Assembly (NCBI GenBank): GCA_944387615.1 | Contig: CALXFP010000009.1 | Location: 1-33,687, forward strand | Direction of reading: 5' to 3' | DNA: 33,687 bases | Origin: an uncultured Oscillospiraceae bacterium | GTDB lineage: Bacteria > Bacillota > Clostridia > Oscillospirales > Oscillospiraceae | Shown here: in pieces, positions 7,582 to 16,457 of the stretch | Position numbering within the stretch: the first letter of the stretch is position 1 | How the letters are laid out: every line of letters starts with the position of its first letter | Notes under the pieces: model-generated | Told to the model about the DNA's origin: nothing | Seen by the model: only the letters and a program-made list of their open reading frames with translations | The model's database searches: none | Program-made: the position numbers and the translations under genes

Positions 7582-8631
7582 TTAAACACAGCTGATTTGT
7601 TTGGATTCCTTCCTTGCAGCATCCCAGGCAGCTGTACTCGAACGTACCTTGAGACTGGGAGTAAAAACAACCGAATCGACTGATGTATCCTTCTGAGCCA
7701 AGGCTATCAGCGAAAGGACGGCGCTTGCCCCGATTTTATATGCGGGCTGATTGACCGTTGTCAGAGGAGGGTCCAACAAATCGGAAATAAAAATGTCATC
7801 ATACCCCACTACGGACAGGGCCTCCGGCAGCTTGAGTTTATAGTCTCTGGCCGCACGGTATATGCCCAAAGCCATCATATCGTTAAAGCAAAAAATTGCG
7901 CTTGCATCACAGCCGCGCATATACGCCAGACTGTTGTACCCGCTGGTTGCGGTAAAATCTCCCTCCAACACCAAAGACGCATCATAGGGAACCTGAAATT
8001 CCTCCAAAGCCTTCTGATATCCTTTCAGACGGTCAGAAGAAGTTTGGTTGCACAGCGGCCCGGTCAGGCAGCCAATCCGGCGATGCCCCAGCTCCAGCAG
8101 GTGCTTTGTGGCGATGTACCCGCCGTGGATATTATCATTGACGATGGACTTTGCAAAGGGAAAATCCAGTGCCCGGTCCACTGCGATAAAGGGAATTTTT
8201 AACTGCGTTATTTTGGAACATATGGAATGAATGGTCTGATTGTCAATGTTGGAAGGCGCAACATAGATAAGCCCGTCCACTTGCTGGTCAATCAGCGCAT
8301 TGAAGTAACGCAGATTATCCGCCGGAAATTCATCCGCACTGGTAACCATAAGGGTATAGTTGTGCTTTCTGGCCTCGTATTCGCAGCCTTTGCATAATTC
8401 GGCAAAAAAAATGTTGCCAATATCCGGGACGATAACGCCAATGGTGGAGGTCTGATTTTTCAGCAGGCCAATGGCCAGCCGATTTGGACGGTAATCGTAT
8501 TTTTTCACAGTATCCAGAATTTTTTTACGGGTTTCACTGGAAATCCGGGCATCCCGATTGTTCAACACCAGAGAAACCGCAGCCGGAGAAACACCACACT
8601 CTTTGGCGATATCTTTAATTGTCACTTTCAC
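7582..8631 (-). CDS. LacI/RbsR-family transcriptional regulator
   Basis: A 349-aa LacI-family repressor: N-terminal HTH (TIKDIAKECGVSPAAVSLVLNN, residues 3-24) with the hinge region, then a periplasmic-binding-protein-like effector domain (SIVNDNIHGGYIATKHLLELGHRRIGCLTGP is a typical segment). The start is placed at GTG 8631 because GGGAGG lies eight bases upstream and the HTH then begins at residue 3; the open frame to 8736 adds 35 residues not seen in the family. It is co-transcribed with the kinase and faces the transporter operon, so it most likely controls both in response to ribose, a nucleoside or a phosphorylated product. Confidence 0.92.
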   Translation of the reverse strand: MKVTIKDIAKECGVSPAAVSLVLNNRDARISSETRKKILDTVKKYDYRPNRLAIGLLKNQTSTIGVIVPDIGNIFFAELCKGCEYEARKHNYTLMVTSADEFPADNLRYFNALIDQQVDGLIYVAPSNIDNQTIHSICSKITQLKIPFIAVDRALDFPFAKSIVNDNIHGGYIATKHLLELGHRRIGCLTGPLCNQTSSDRLKGYQKALEEFQVPYDASLVLEGDFTATSGYNSLAYMRGCDASAIFCFNDMMALGIYRAARDYKLKLPEALSVVGYDDIFISDLLDPPLTTVNQPAYKIGASAVLSLIALAQKDTSVDSVVFTPSLKVRSSTAAWDAARKESKQISCV

Positions 8632-8968
8632 GATATAATCCTCCCACAGCTGAATAATCCAAATTCCCGCATCGAATGTCTGCGCCGGAAAGATTTCCGC
8701 AAAATGCGCCGGGAGTGCTGAGACGATTCCTGCCATTGCACATCTGACCGCAAGCGCAGAGACTCAGGCGGGCATCCATGCGAAATTTGCAATATAGCGA
8801 TGATATTGTTCTTTTTATTTTAACATATTTTTTCTGACTATGGGAAAAAATTTAGCAGATTCTATCGATCATCCATCAGCAAAAGAATACCTGTCAAGAT
8901 CGCCTTGTCCGGTGCCGCCGGTTATGCTGCCGGGGCAGCGCAAGCGGACGGAATATTGCGGTAACGAT

Positions 8969-9125
8969 TTGCTAAACATTTAATCAATATTTATTCTATT
9001 GTTTTATTCACCGTTTGTCAAGTGATTTTATATAAAAATCGTAGAGAATTATCAGAAAAATATAGTTGACATTTACATAAATGTGTGCTACTTATATAAG
9101 TGTAACAGGTAAAAGGGTTTAGCAA
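8969..9125. promoter_or_regulatory. Inverted 9-bp pair around the transporter promoter, candidate operators
   Basis: TTGCTAAAC (8969-8977) and its exact inverse GTTTAGCAA (9117-9125) flank the promoter at 9066-9094; a further TTTAGC lies at 8851-8856. LacI-family tetramers often bind separated sites with looping, so these are candidate operators of the neighbouring regulator. The 8632-9290 region otherwise holds no gene. A 5-bp-arm palindrome CCGGT-T-ACCGG is at 9191-9201. Confidence 0.35.
9066..9094 (+). promoter_or_regulatory. Promoter of the nucleoside transport operon
   Basis: A consensus TTGACA (9066-9071) is followed after 17 bases by TACTTA (9089-9094), with TATAAG slightly further on. 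The implied leader is about 190 bases and contains an 8-bp inverted repeat (AATTGTTT 9124-9131 with AAACAATT 9142-9149). No purine-riboswitch core motif is visible. Confidence 0.6.
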
Positions 9126-9290
9126 TTGTTTGAAAAGTCAAAAACAATTTCTCGTTTTTAGACGTTCTACACAAAAGGCAGCCCTCCTTACCGGTTACCG
9201 GGGCACATCACATTGCCGCAAATGTTTTCGCAATGTACAGTTCGGTGCTCTGACACAAATTCGCACATTATGAATTGGGAGGAGAAACAA

Positions 9291-10421
9291 ATGAAAAAAC
9301 GAATTGCTTTAGTATTGGCGCTGGTCCTGTCCATCACACTGCTTGCCGGCTGTGCCGGAACCAGCAACGAACCTGCCGAAGAGCAAGTTCAGGAAACAAA
9401 GACAAGCATTGCAGATCCCAATGACATGAGCAGCCTGCAGGTTTGTGCCATCTTTACCGGCCCCCGGGGCGACAGCGGCACGATTGATATGGCCTGCAAC
9501 GCGCTCGAGAAACTGGCGGATGAAACCGGACTGCAAATTGAAATCATCGAAGGCGACAACAGCGGCGACATGGCAAAGCTTGAAGCTGCGGTACTGGATG
9601 TTTCCGACGACGGATATGACATGATTCTCTCTACCGGCACAATGTCCGATGTTTTCCGTTCCGTTGCTCCGGAGTACCCGGAAATTACATACGCACTTTT
9701 TGATACCACGTTTGATTTTACCACTTACGAAGGCGAAAACATTTACTGTGCCAACTTCCTGCAGAATGAGGGCGCTTATCTTGCCGGTATGCTGGCAATG
9801 AGCATGTCCGAAAGCGATGTCATCGGTTTTGTCGGCGGTATGGAAAATGCAAACATCTGCGATTTCATGTGGGGATATGTGGAAGGCGCAAAGGCGGTAA
9901 ATCCCGCTGGTAAGGTTGCCATTTCCTTCACCGGCGATTGGATGGACTCCGCCAAGGCTAAGGAAATTACGCTGACACAGGTCGGCATGGGTGCTGACGT
10001 GGTCTTCCCCGCTTCCGGTCCTTCCCAGGAAGGCGCATATGAAGGCGCAGCCGAAGCAGGCATTTATTCCATCGGCGTAGACATCGACCGGGAAAAGCAG
10101 TATGCCCAGAGCAACCCCGACTGGGCGGCTCAGGTTCTGACTTCGGAGCTGAAATGTGTGGACGTAGCCGTGGAACGTGCTGTCCGTTTGTTTGCCGCCG
10201 GTGAATTGCAGATGGGCCAGGAAGCTCTGGGCATTGCAAAGGGCGGCGTAGACCTGTGCATGGACGGCAATTACAAGACGCTGGTTCCCCAGGAGGTTCA
10301 GGATCAGATCGCAGAAGCAAAAGAAGCCATTACCAACGGCGAACTGACTGTGGGTACCGCCATCGGCGCTTCCGCAGATCAGATTGCTGAAATCAAGGTA
10401 TGGGCTGGTGAGACAAAGTAA
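9291..10421 (+). CDS. BMP-family (PnrA-like) nucleoside-binding lipoprotein
   Basis: A 376-aa substrate-binding lipoprotein of the basic membrane protein family, the receptor of nucleoside ABC importers. The ATG at 9291 has GGGAGGAG upstream and begins a lipoprotein signal ending LLAGC with lipid-anchored Cys21; the open frame from 9213 adds residues without signal character. Family features include the early VCAIFTGPRGDSGTIDMACN segment, NEGAYLAGMLAMSMSESDVIGFVGG and GADVVFPASGPSQEGAYEGA. It is the first gene of the operon and is separated from the ATPase by a hairpin, which would allow more binding protein than membrane components. Confidence 0.93.
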   Translation: MKKRIALVLALVLSITLLAGCAGTSNEPAEEQVQETKTSIADPNDMSSLQVCAIFTGPRGDSGTIDMACNALEKLADETGLQIEIIEGDNSGDMAKLEAAVLDVSDDGYDMILSTGTMSDVFRSVAPEYPEITYALFDTTFDFTTYEGENIYCANFLQNEGAYLAGMLAMSMSESDVIGFVGGMENANICDFMWGYVEGAKAVNPAGKVAISFTGDWMDSAKAKEITLTQVGMGADVVFPASGPSQEGAYEGAAEAGIYSIGVDIDREKQYAQSNPDWAAQVLTSELKCVDVAVERAVRLFAAGELQMGQEALGIAKGGVDLCMDGNYKTLVPQEVQDQIAEAKEAITNGELTVGTAIGASADQIAEIKVWAGETK

Positions 10422-10453
10422 AAACGAATAGAAACGTGTAAGGTGATATGTGC

Positions 10454-10499
10454 GGCTGGCCAAATGAATACCATTCGGCCAGCCACTTTATTTTCTTTG
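10454..10499 (+). terminator. Hairpin between binding protein and ATPase genes (attenuating terminator)
   Basis: GGCTGGCC (10454-10461) pairs with GGCCAGCC (10477-10484), with extra pairing inside, followed by ACTTTATTTTCTTTG. Because co-oriented transporter genes follow at once, it probably terminates only partly or protects the 3' end of the upstream message. Confidence 0.65.
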
Positions 10500-10514
10500 A
10501 AAGAAGGTGCCCTG

Positions 10515-12107
10515 GTGAGCAACGACATCCTCCGAATGGAGGGAATAACCAAAATCTACGGCAATGGTATTCTCGCCAATGACAATGTGGACTTTAATTT
10601 GCGTGAAGGCGAAATTCACGCATTGATGGGCGAAAATGGCGCAGGCAAAAGTACCTTGATGAATATCCTCTTCGGCATGCAGCAGCCGACTTCCGGAAAA
10701 ATAATCCTGAACGGAAACGAAGTCAAGCTTCGCAGCTCGGCCGAAGCCCTGTCTCTGGGAATTGGCATGGTACATCAGCACTTTATGCTGGTCCCGTCTT
10801 TGTCTGTTACCGAAAATCTGATCCTTGGAAGCGCACCCAGAAAAGGAGTGCTGCTTGATCTTCCGAAGGCAAAAAAGATCGTAAGAGAGTTGTCTGAAAA
10901 ATATCAGTTCAATCTGGACCCGGACATTGCCGTCAAAGACCTCTCTGTCGGCATGAAACAGCAGCTGGAAATTCTGAAAGCTCTGTACCGGGGTGCAAAA
11001 ATTCTGATTTTGGACGAGCCCACCGCCGTCCTCACCCCTCAGGAAACAGAAAAGCTGTTTGGGCAGCTGAAACTGCTGCGTGACAACGGTCACGTTCTGG
11101 TGTTTATTTCCCACAAAATCCGGGAAGTCATTGAAATTTGCGACCGTGTGACCATCATGCGGTCAGGCAAGACCATGGGAACTTACGATGTTCATGGCGA
11201 TCCCGCTCAAGGGACAAAAGATATTACGGAAGATGAAATCTCCCGGCTCATGGTAGGCAGAGATGCGGTACTGGATATCGACAAGAAGCCGGCCAACCCA
11301 GGCGATGTGGTTTTGCGCGTGGATAAGGCCTTTTATGTAGACAAAGACGGAAAAGCGAAAGTACGCGATATCAGTTTTTCCGTGCGCAAAGGAGAGATTC
11401 TGGGAATTGCCGGCGTGGAAGGAAACGGTCAGACAGAGCTGATTTCCATGCTGACAGGATTGACGCCCCTGGACTCAGGGGATGTGACAGTCCAGGGCCA
11501 ATCCATTAAGGGCAAGGATACACGCTACATCCGGGAAAACATGATGGCCTATATCCCCCAGGACCGCTTGACATACGGTGTGTGCGCGGAATTGGATATT
11601 CTGCACAACACGATTCCCTTTTTGATGCACAGCAAGACCTATACCAAGTATGGCATGCTGAAAATGGACCGGCTGCGGAAACTGGCCGATCAAGTTGCGG
11701 AAGATTTCCTGGTGAAGTGCGATTCTTCCGATCAGCTGGTATCTATGCTGTCGGGCGGTAATATGCAAAAAGTTGTTGTCGGACGAGAACTGTCCAGCAA
11801 AACAAGATTGACTCCCCCCCTGGTAGTGGCGGATCAGCCATCCCGCGGAATTGACATTGGTGCGACGAAGTTCATTCATCGTAAGCTGCTGGAGATGCGG
11901 GATAACGGAACAGCGATTTTACTGGTTTCTGCGGACCTGAACGAAGTAATGGAATTGTCCGATTCCGTTATTGTCGTGTACGACGGACAGATTGTAGGAT
12001 ACTTCCCGGATGCCAAGAAGTTGACAGAGAAAGAATTGGGTCAATACATGCTGGGAATCAAACAGCAGGAACCGGAACAGATAAGAGAGGTTTGCCATGG
12101 CAACTAA
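10515..12107 (+). CDS. Nucleoside ABC importer ATPase with two nucleotide-binding domains
   Basis: A 530-aa ATPase with tandem domains, as in RbsA and the BMP-linked nucleoside importers. Domain 1: Walker A GENGAGKST (about residues 39-47), signature LSVGMKQQLEI, Walker B ILILDEPTAVL. Domain 2: a degenerate Walker A GVEGNGQTE, signature LSGGNMQKVVVGREL, and VVADQPSRGIDIGA in place of the Walker B region. Domain 2 is probably not a full ATPase site, which is usual for this group. GTG at 10515 with GAAGG upstream gives the expected SNDILRMEGITKIYG start; the open frame from 10443 runs through the intergenic hairpin and is not coding. The end overlaps the first permease by 11 bases. Confidence 0.93.
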   Translation: MSNDILRMEGITKIYGNGILANDNVDFNLREGEIHALMGENGAGKSTLMNILFGMQQPTSGKIILNGNEVKLRSSAEALSLGIGMVHQHFMLVPSLSVTENLILGSAPRKGVLLDLPKAKKIVRELSEKYQFNLDPDIAVKDLSVGMKQQLEILKALYRGAKILILDEPTAVLTPQETEKLFGQLKLLRDNGHVLVFISHKIREVIEICDRVTIMRSGKTMGTYDVHGDPAQGTKDITEDEISRLMVGRDAVLDIDKKPANPGDVVLRVDKAFYVDKDGKAKVRDISFSVRKGEILGIAGVEGNGQTELISMLTGLTPLDSGDVTVQGQSIKGKDTRYIRENMMAYIPQDRLTYGVCAELDILHNTIPFLMHSKTYTKYGMLKMDRLRKLADQVAEDFLVKCDSSDQLVSMLSGGNMQKVVVGRELSSKTRLTPPLVVADQPSRGIDIGATKFIHRKLLEMRDNGTAILLVSADLNEVMELSDSVIVVYDGQIVGYFPDAKKLTEKELGQYMLGIKQQEPEQIREVCHGN

Positions 12108-13209
12108 GAAAGCGAAAATTGCTTCTGCAAAGCAAATTCAACGACAGTTTAATTTCCTGAAAATGCTGGTAGCGCTGCTGATTGCGATTTTAATTATTGT
12201 GGTAGTGGTTGTGCTGATTGCCGACGAACCGTTGGAAGCCTTAGGCTATTTTTTCATCGGGCCGTTTGATTCTGTTCGGCATTTCGGCAACATCATCGAA
12301 AACGCCACACCCGTTCTATTTACCGGCATTGCCACTTGCCTGCTGTTTGCGGCAGGCGATGTAACCCTTGCAGGCGAAGGCGCCGTATTCCTGGGCGGTT
12401 TTGTAGCGGCTGCGGTTGCCGTGACAATCCCCATTGAAAACAAGCTGCTGGCAGTACTGGCCATTGCAGCAGCCGCAGTTGTGGGCGGACTGCTGTCCAT
12501 AATTCCGGTTCTGGCCAAGCGCCGCTATCACTGCGACTCCTTCGTTTTTTCGTTGTTATTAAACTATGTGGTTCTGTATGTGTGCGTATACCTTCTGAAT
12601 TACTACCTCCATGATTATTCCTATACCTCCGGCGTGGCTACGGCAATGTTCCCCAAAGGCGCGGTACTGGATCCGCTGATTGCAAAGACATCTGTGAATA
12701 TCGGATTCATTTTCGGTCTGTTTCTGGCAGTTGCAGCCTGGTTCTTCTCAAAGCGGACCCGGTGGGGATACCAGGCACAATTGGTCCGGTCCAACCAAAA
12801 ATTTGCCAAATATGTGGGCGTTCATATTACAAAGATCAGCTTGTTGGTTGGCTTTTTAGGCGGTATGGTTGCATCCATGGGCGGCGCAGTGGACATCCTG
12901 GGAAAGGCTCCCCGTTTTTCCTGGGTCGCACTTCCCGGATACGGCTGGGATGGATTCATGGTTGCCACGTTGGCCTATTATAATCCGATACTGGTACCTT
13001 TTGCCGCATTGTTCCTGGGATACATCCGGACAGGCGCGCAGATCCTCAATTTGCGCAGTGACATTCCTCTGGAACTGATTTCTGCGATTCAGGCAATTAT
13101 GATTCTGATGATTGCCTCGAAAGCCATGATGAATAAGATGCAGCAGCGCAAGATCGAGAAACAGACGCGTCTGCAGCAGCAAAATGAACGGGAGGAGGCC
13201 GAAGCATAA
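12097..13209 (+). CDS. Nucleoside ABC importer permease 1
   Basis: A 370-aa integral membrane protein of the BPD_transp_2 (ribose/branched-chain amino acid type) permease family. Strong hydrophobic helices start at about residue 24, and the family region GDVTLAGEGAVFLGGFVAAAV is followed by VRSNQKFAKYVGVHITKIS and a Gly-rich GFLGGMVASMGGAVDILG helix. The C-terminus is a charged Gln/Glu/Lys tail on the cytoplasmic side. ATG 12097 overlaps the ATPase stop, and its own stop overlaps the next ATG (TAATG), so ATPase and both permeases are coupled. It forms the translocation pore together with permease 2. Confidence 0.92.
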   Translation: MATKKAKIASAKQIQRQFNFLKMLVALLIAILIIVVVVVLIADEPLEALGYFFIGPFDSVRHFGNIIENATPVLFTGIATCLLFAAGDVTLAGEGAVFLGGFVAAAVAVTIPIENKLLAVLAIAAAAVVGGLLSIIPVLAKRRYHCDSFVFSLLLNYVVLYVCVYLLNYYLHDYSYTSGVATAMFPKGAVLDPLIAKTSVNIGFIFGLFLAVAAWFFSKRTRWGYQAQLVRSNQKFAKYVGVHITKISLLVGFLGGMVASMGGAVDILGKAPRFSWVALPGYGWDGFMVATLAYYNPILVPFAALFLGYIRTGAQILNLRSDIPLELISAIQAIMILMIASKAMMNKMQQRKIEKQTRLQQQNEREEAEA

Positions 13210-14159
13210 TGGAAATGTTCCTGAGCAGCATATTTTCTGCGAATTTTTTGTTCATCGTGATCCGCGTATGTACTCCTATTTTGTTCGCTGCATTAGCGGC
13301 AATGGTTTCCACAAAGTGCGGTGTCGTGAATATTACCATCGATGGTACCATGCTGATGAGTGCACTGGTCGGTACATTGGTCAGCGCTTTTACGCAAAGT
13401 CTTTTCTATGGCTTTTTGGGCGGTTTGCTGACCGGAATTGCCATGGGCGCATTCCTGGCTTTCTTCCATGTGAAGATGAAAACCCCGGCAAACCTGACCG
13501 GTGTGGCAATGAACCTGTTTGCAAATGGCTTTTCCGTGTTTTTGTGTGCCCTGCTGGCAGGAGATAAGGGCTCTACCTCCAAGCTCTCCAGCCTGACTTT
13601 CCCGATTATCGACATTCCGGTCATCAAAGACATTCCCATTCTCGGCACCATTCTGTCCGGGCATAATCTTTTGACCTACGTTGGATTTTTGCTGGTTGGT
13701 GCTCTCTACATTTTAATTTATCGGACACCCTTCGGACTGAAAATGCGGGCTGTGGGCGAAAACGAAACAGCCGCCCGGTCTGTCGGCGAAAATACGGATC
13801 GTATCAAGATTATCTCTTTGATTCTTGCAGGTGCAGTCTCAGCTTTGGGCGGCATGTTCCTGTCTATGGGCTATGTTTCCTGGTTTACCAGAGCAATGAC
13901 CGGCGGACGCGGCTTTATCGGCGTGGCAGCCAATGCCATTGGTCATGGTTCTCCCATTCTGGTTATGCTGGCATCGCTGCTGTTTGCCGTTGCACAGGCA
14001 ATTTCCAACTCGGTCCAGATTCTCCAGCTTCCCTCGGAACTGGTTATGGCTATCCCCTATGTGATTACGCTGGGCATTATGATATCCAACAGCGTCAGAG
14101 AGAATATGCGCCAGACCGGCCGGAAGCAGAAACTCATCGCAAATATGCACAAGCTGTAA
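13209..14159 (+). CDS. Nucleoside ABC importer permease 2
   Basis: A 316-aa permease of the same family, the second half of the heterodimeric pore. It shows the pattern GVVNITIDGTMLMSALVGTL near residues 38-57, the LTGVAMNLFANGFSVFL region, and the cytoplasmic coupling segment TPFGLKMRAVGENETAARSVGENTDRIK. The last helices are followed by a short basic tail. It starts within the stop of permease 1 and is 26 bases from the MFS gene. Confidence 0.92.
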   Translation: MEMFLSSIFSANFLFIVIRVCTPILFAALAAMVSTKCGVVNITIDGTMLMSALVGTLVSAFTQSLFYGFLGGLLTGIAMGAFLAFFHVKMKTPANLTGVAMNLFANGFSVFLCALLAGDKGSTSKLSSLTFPIIDIPVIKDIPILGTILSGHNLLTYVGFLLVGALYILIYRTPFGLKMRAVGENETAARSVGENTDRIKIISLILAGAVSALGGMFLSMGYVSWFTRAMTGGRGFIGVAANAIGHGSPILVMLASLLFAVAQAISNSVQILQLPSELVMAIPYVITLGIMISNSVRENMRQTGRKQKLIANMHKL

Positions 14160-14185
14160 CAAAAGCCCCAGAAAGAAGATGAAGC

Positions 14186-15406
14186 ATGAAAAATGTTAGA
14201 GCAAAAGTGGACAGCGTGCTTCTGGCAACAACCCATGCCGGTTTTTGGGCCGGAAGCACAGTTTTCGGTACATTCCTGATTACATATTTGTATGCGAAGG
14301 GATATGACGCAGCGGACGTAGGCCTGGTGATGGCCCTGATGTCCATATTCAATGTCATTGCGCAGCCTCTGTGGGGATATATCGCAGACGCAAAAATGAG
14401 CGTGCGCACCACGATTTTGCTGTGCCTGGCTGCTGCAATCCCTCTGGTTGCCATGCTGCCTTTGTTTGCAAGGACAACCGTTTCGCTGATGATTGGCTGC
14501 TGCGTGATTGCATGTTTTGAAAATCCCCTGCGGGGTTTGCTGGACAGCATGACCAATCAGGCGGAAAGCCGCAACAAATACATCGTCTACGGAATAGCCA
14601 GAGGCTGCGGTTCCTTTTTCAGCGCCATAGCCAGTTTGGTAGCAGGTGAACTTTTGAACCAGTGGGGACTGGAATGGGCCTTCCCCATCCATGGCATCCT
14701 GCTGTTCATTGCGCTGATTGCCTTGCTGGCTTTTTCCGGAACGGAGTGCACAGACGGCGCCGTTTCGGCCCTGCCGAAAGAGAAACCGGGCAAAGCGGAT
14801 GTCAAACTATCCGCCGTCGTGGAATATCTAAGCAAGAACAAAACATATCTGGCAATTTTCCTCAGCACCATTCTTCTGAATATCGGATTAAAGGCCGCAT
14901 TGACCTTTACACCGGTTATGATCGCAGATCTGGGCGGCACCAGCGCCCACACAGGATATTCCATGGCAGTCAACACCATCGGAATGCTGCCCTGTATGAT
15001 GGTCTACAGCTGGGTATACCGGAAGAAGGTAATGTCCAACAATGCGCTGTATATGCTTGCCTGCGGATTTACCATTCTGCGCATTGCCAGTATGGCCATG
15101 GTTACCACTCTGAACAGCATTATTGCAGTGCAGATCATCAATTCCCTGTCCTACGGATTTTTACAGCCGGCCATGATCTGTGCGGTAAGCGATACGACGG
15201 AAGTCCGCTATCGTTCCACCGCAATTACCCTGGTAGCCAGCGGACAGCTGGCCATCAGCGGACTTCTTGGAGACTATGTGGCAGGCGAGCTGGTGGAAGC
15301 AATTGGCATGCAGCCCATGTTCTGGATTTGCGTTGTTCTTTCTATTCTGGGAACAGCTGCTTATCTGCCCGTTTTTCGTTATACCAAAAAAGTGAAAGGA
15401 GCATAA
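14186..15406 (+). CDS. MFS transporter, possibly nucleoside/nucleobase
   Basis: A 406-aa major facilitator with about 12 helices. The first half carries the loop GYIADAKMSVRTT, corresponding to the MFS motif A between helices 2 and 3. General features resemble the LacY/NupG-like group, but substrate cannot be read from sequence. It lies inside the nucleoside operon, three bases before the first nucleoside hydrolase, so it may import further nucleosides by proton symport or export the nucleobase left after hydrolysis; the latter would remove unwanted base while ribose is kept. Both are inference. Confidence 0.85.
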   Translation: MKNVRAKVDSVLLATTHAGFWAGSTVFGTFLITYLYAKGYDAADVGLVMALMSIFNVIAQPLWGYIADAKMSVRTTILLCLAAAIPLVAMLPLFARTTVSLMIGCCVIACFENPLRGLLDSMTNQAESRNKYIVYGIARGCGSFFSAIASLVAGELLNQWGLEWAFPIHGILLFIALIALLAFSGTECTDGAVSALPKEKPGKADVKLSAVVEYLSKNKTYLAIFLSTILLNIGLKAALTFTPVMIADLGGTSAHTGYSMAVNTIGMLPCMMVYSWVYRKKVMSNNALYMLACGFTILRIASMAMVTTLNSIIAVQIINSLSYGFLQPAMICAVSDTTEVRYRSTAITLVASGQLAISGLLGDYVAGELVEAIGMQPMFWICVVLSILGTAAYLPVFRYTKKVKGA

Positions 15407-15409
15407 ACA

Positions 15410-16441
15410 ATGAAAAAGATTCCCGTGATAATTGACTGCGACCCTGGCCATGACGATATGATGGCCCTGGTTCTGGCCTACGGCAGTCAAAAGCTGGATA
15501 TTCGGGCCGTCACCACGGTTGCCGGCAACAACACCATTGACAATACAACCAGAAATGCACTGAATGTGCTGCATTACATCGGTGCGGATCACATTCCGGT
15601 TGCCAAAGGCCTGCAAGATCCCATTGTGCGCTCCCACAAAGAGGTAATGGAAAAACTGGCGGAGAATCGCAGGAGAATGTACCCTGACCAAGGCAGCCAG
15701 GAGCCAAAGGAGAAAATTGTCGGCGCCTCCGCCCATGGCATCACCGGATTGGACGGCTTCACTTTCCCGCAGGACAATCCCATGCAGGTGCAGCCCATGT
15801 CTGCGGTAGAGATGATGGCCAAGGTACTCCGGGAAAGCGAGGAAAAAGTGACGCTGATTCCCATGGGACCGTTGACCAACATCGGCCTGCTGATCCGGGC
15901 ATTTCCCGACCTGGTAGAAAAAATCGAGCGAATCTCCATGATGGGCGGCACCAGCGAATTTGTCCTGACCCGTCCGTTTATGGAATTCAATACCTTCGTG
16001 GATCCGGAAGCTACCAAGATTGTGTTTGAAAGCGGCGTACCCATCACCATGTTCGGATACGATGTTACCTACCGGGTGCTCTGCGGCAAGGATACCATCG
16101 AACAGATGGAACATCTGGGCAACAAGACGGGACACATGGCTGCCTCTTTGCTGAAGTTCTTCATGGAGCGGCACAACAAAAACCTGAGTCATCTGGGGCT
16201 GAGCGATACCACGCCCATCCATGATGCCTGTGCTGTAGCCGGCGTCATTGACCCGACCTTGGTTACCCAGAGCAAGCGGCTGCATTTGGATGTAGAAATT
16301 GGCGGGACATATTTTGACGGTGCTACGATCTGCGACTATGCGCACTGTCTGAACCTGCCGGAAAATGTTGAGGTAGTATACAATATGGATACGCAGCGCT
16401 TCTTGCAGATGCTGGTAGACGCCGCGGCAAATTGTCAGTAA
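15410..16441 (+). CDS. Inosine/uridine-preferring nucleoside hydrolase, copy 1
   Basis: A 343-aa nucleoside hydrolase (IunH/Rih family). It hydrolyses the N-glycosidic bond of ribonucleosides to base plus ribose using a bound calcium ion. The N-terminal calcium motif DCDPGHDD is intact (residues 9-16), GPLTN is near 153-157, EFNTFVDPEAT near 192-202, and HDACAV (271-276) carries the His-Asp pair. No signal peptide, so it acts in the cytoplasm after import. AAAGGAG lies eight bases before ATG 15410. It is one of two adjacent paralogs. Base preference cannot be assigned by eye. Confidence 0.95.
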   Translation: MKKIPVIIDCDPGHDDMMALVLAYGSQKLDIRAVTTVAGNNTIDNTTRNALNVLHYIGADHIPVAKGLQDPIVRSHKEVMEKLAENRRRMYPDQGSQEPKEKIVGASAHGITGLDGFTFPQDNPMQVQPMSAVEMMAKVLRESEEKVTLIPMGPLTNIGLLIRAFPDLVEKIERISMMGGTSEFVLTRPFMEFNTFVDPEATKIVFESGVPITMFGYDVTYRVLCGKDTIEQMEHLGNKTGHMAASLLKFFMERHNKNLSHLGLSDTTPIHDACAVAGVIDPTLVTQSKRLHLDVEIGGTYFDGATICDYAHCLNLPENVEVVYNMDTQRFLQMLVDAAANCQ

Positions 16442-16457
16442 ACTGGGGGGTTATTTT

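Noticed and set aside
9101..9290. Purine riboswitch in the leader of the nucleoside operon
   Set aside because: The conserved core bases and three-helix arrangement are not present; only a simple inverted repeat is seen.
9309..10463. A 384-codon minus frame opposite the BMP gene
   Set aside because: Antisense shadow; the BMP lipoprotein on plus has signal peptide, lipobox and ribosome site.
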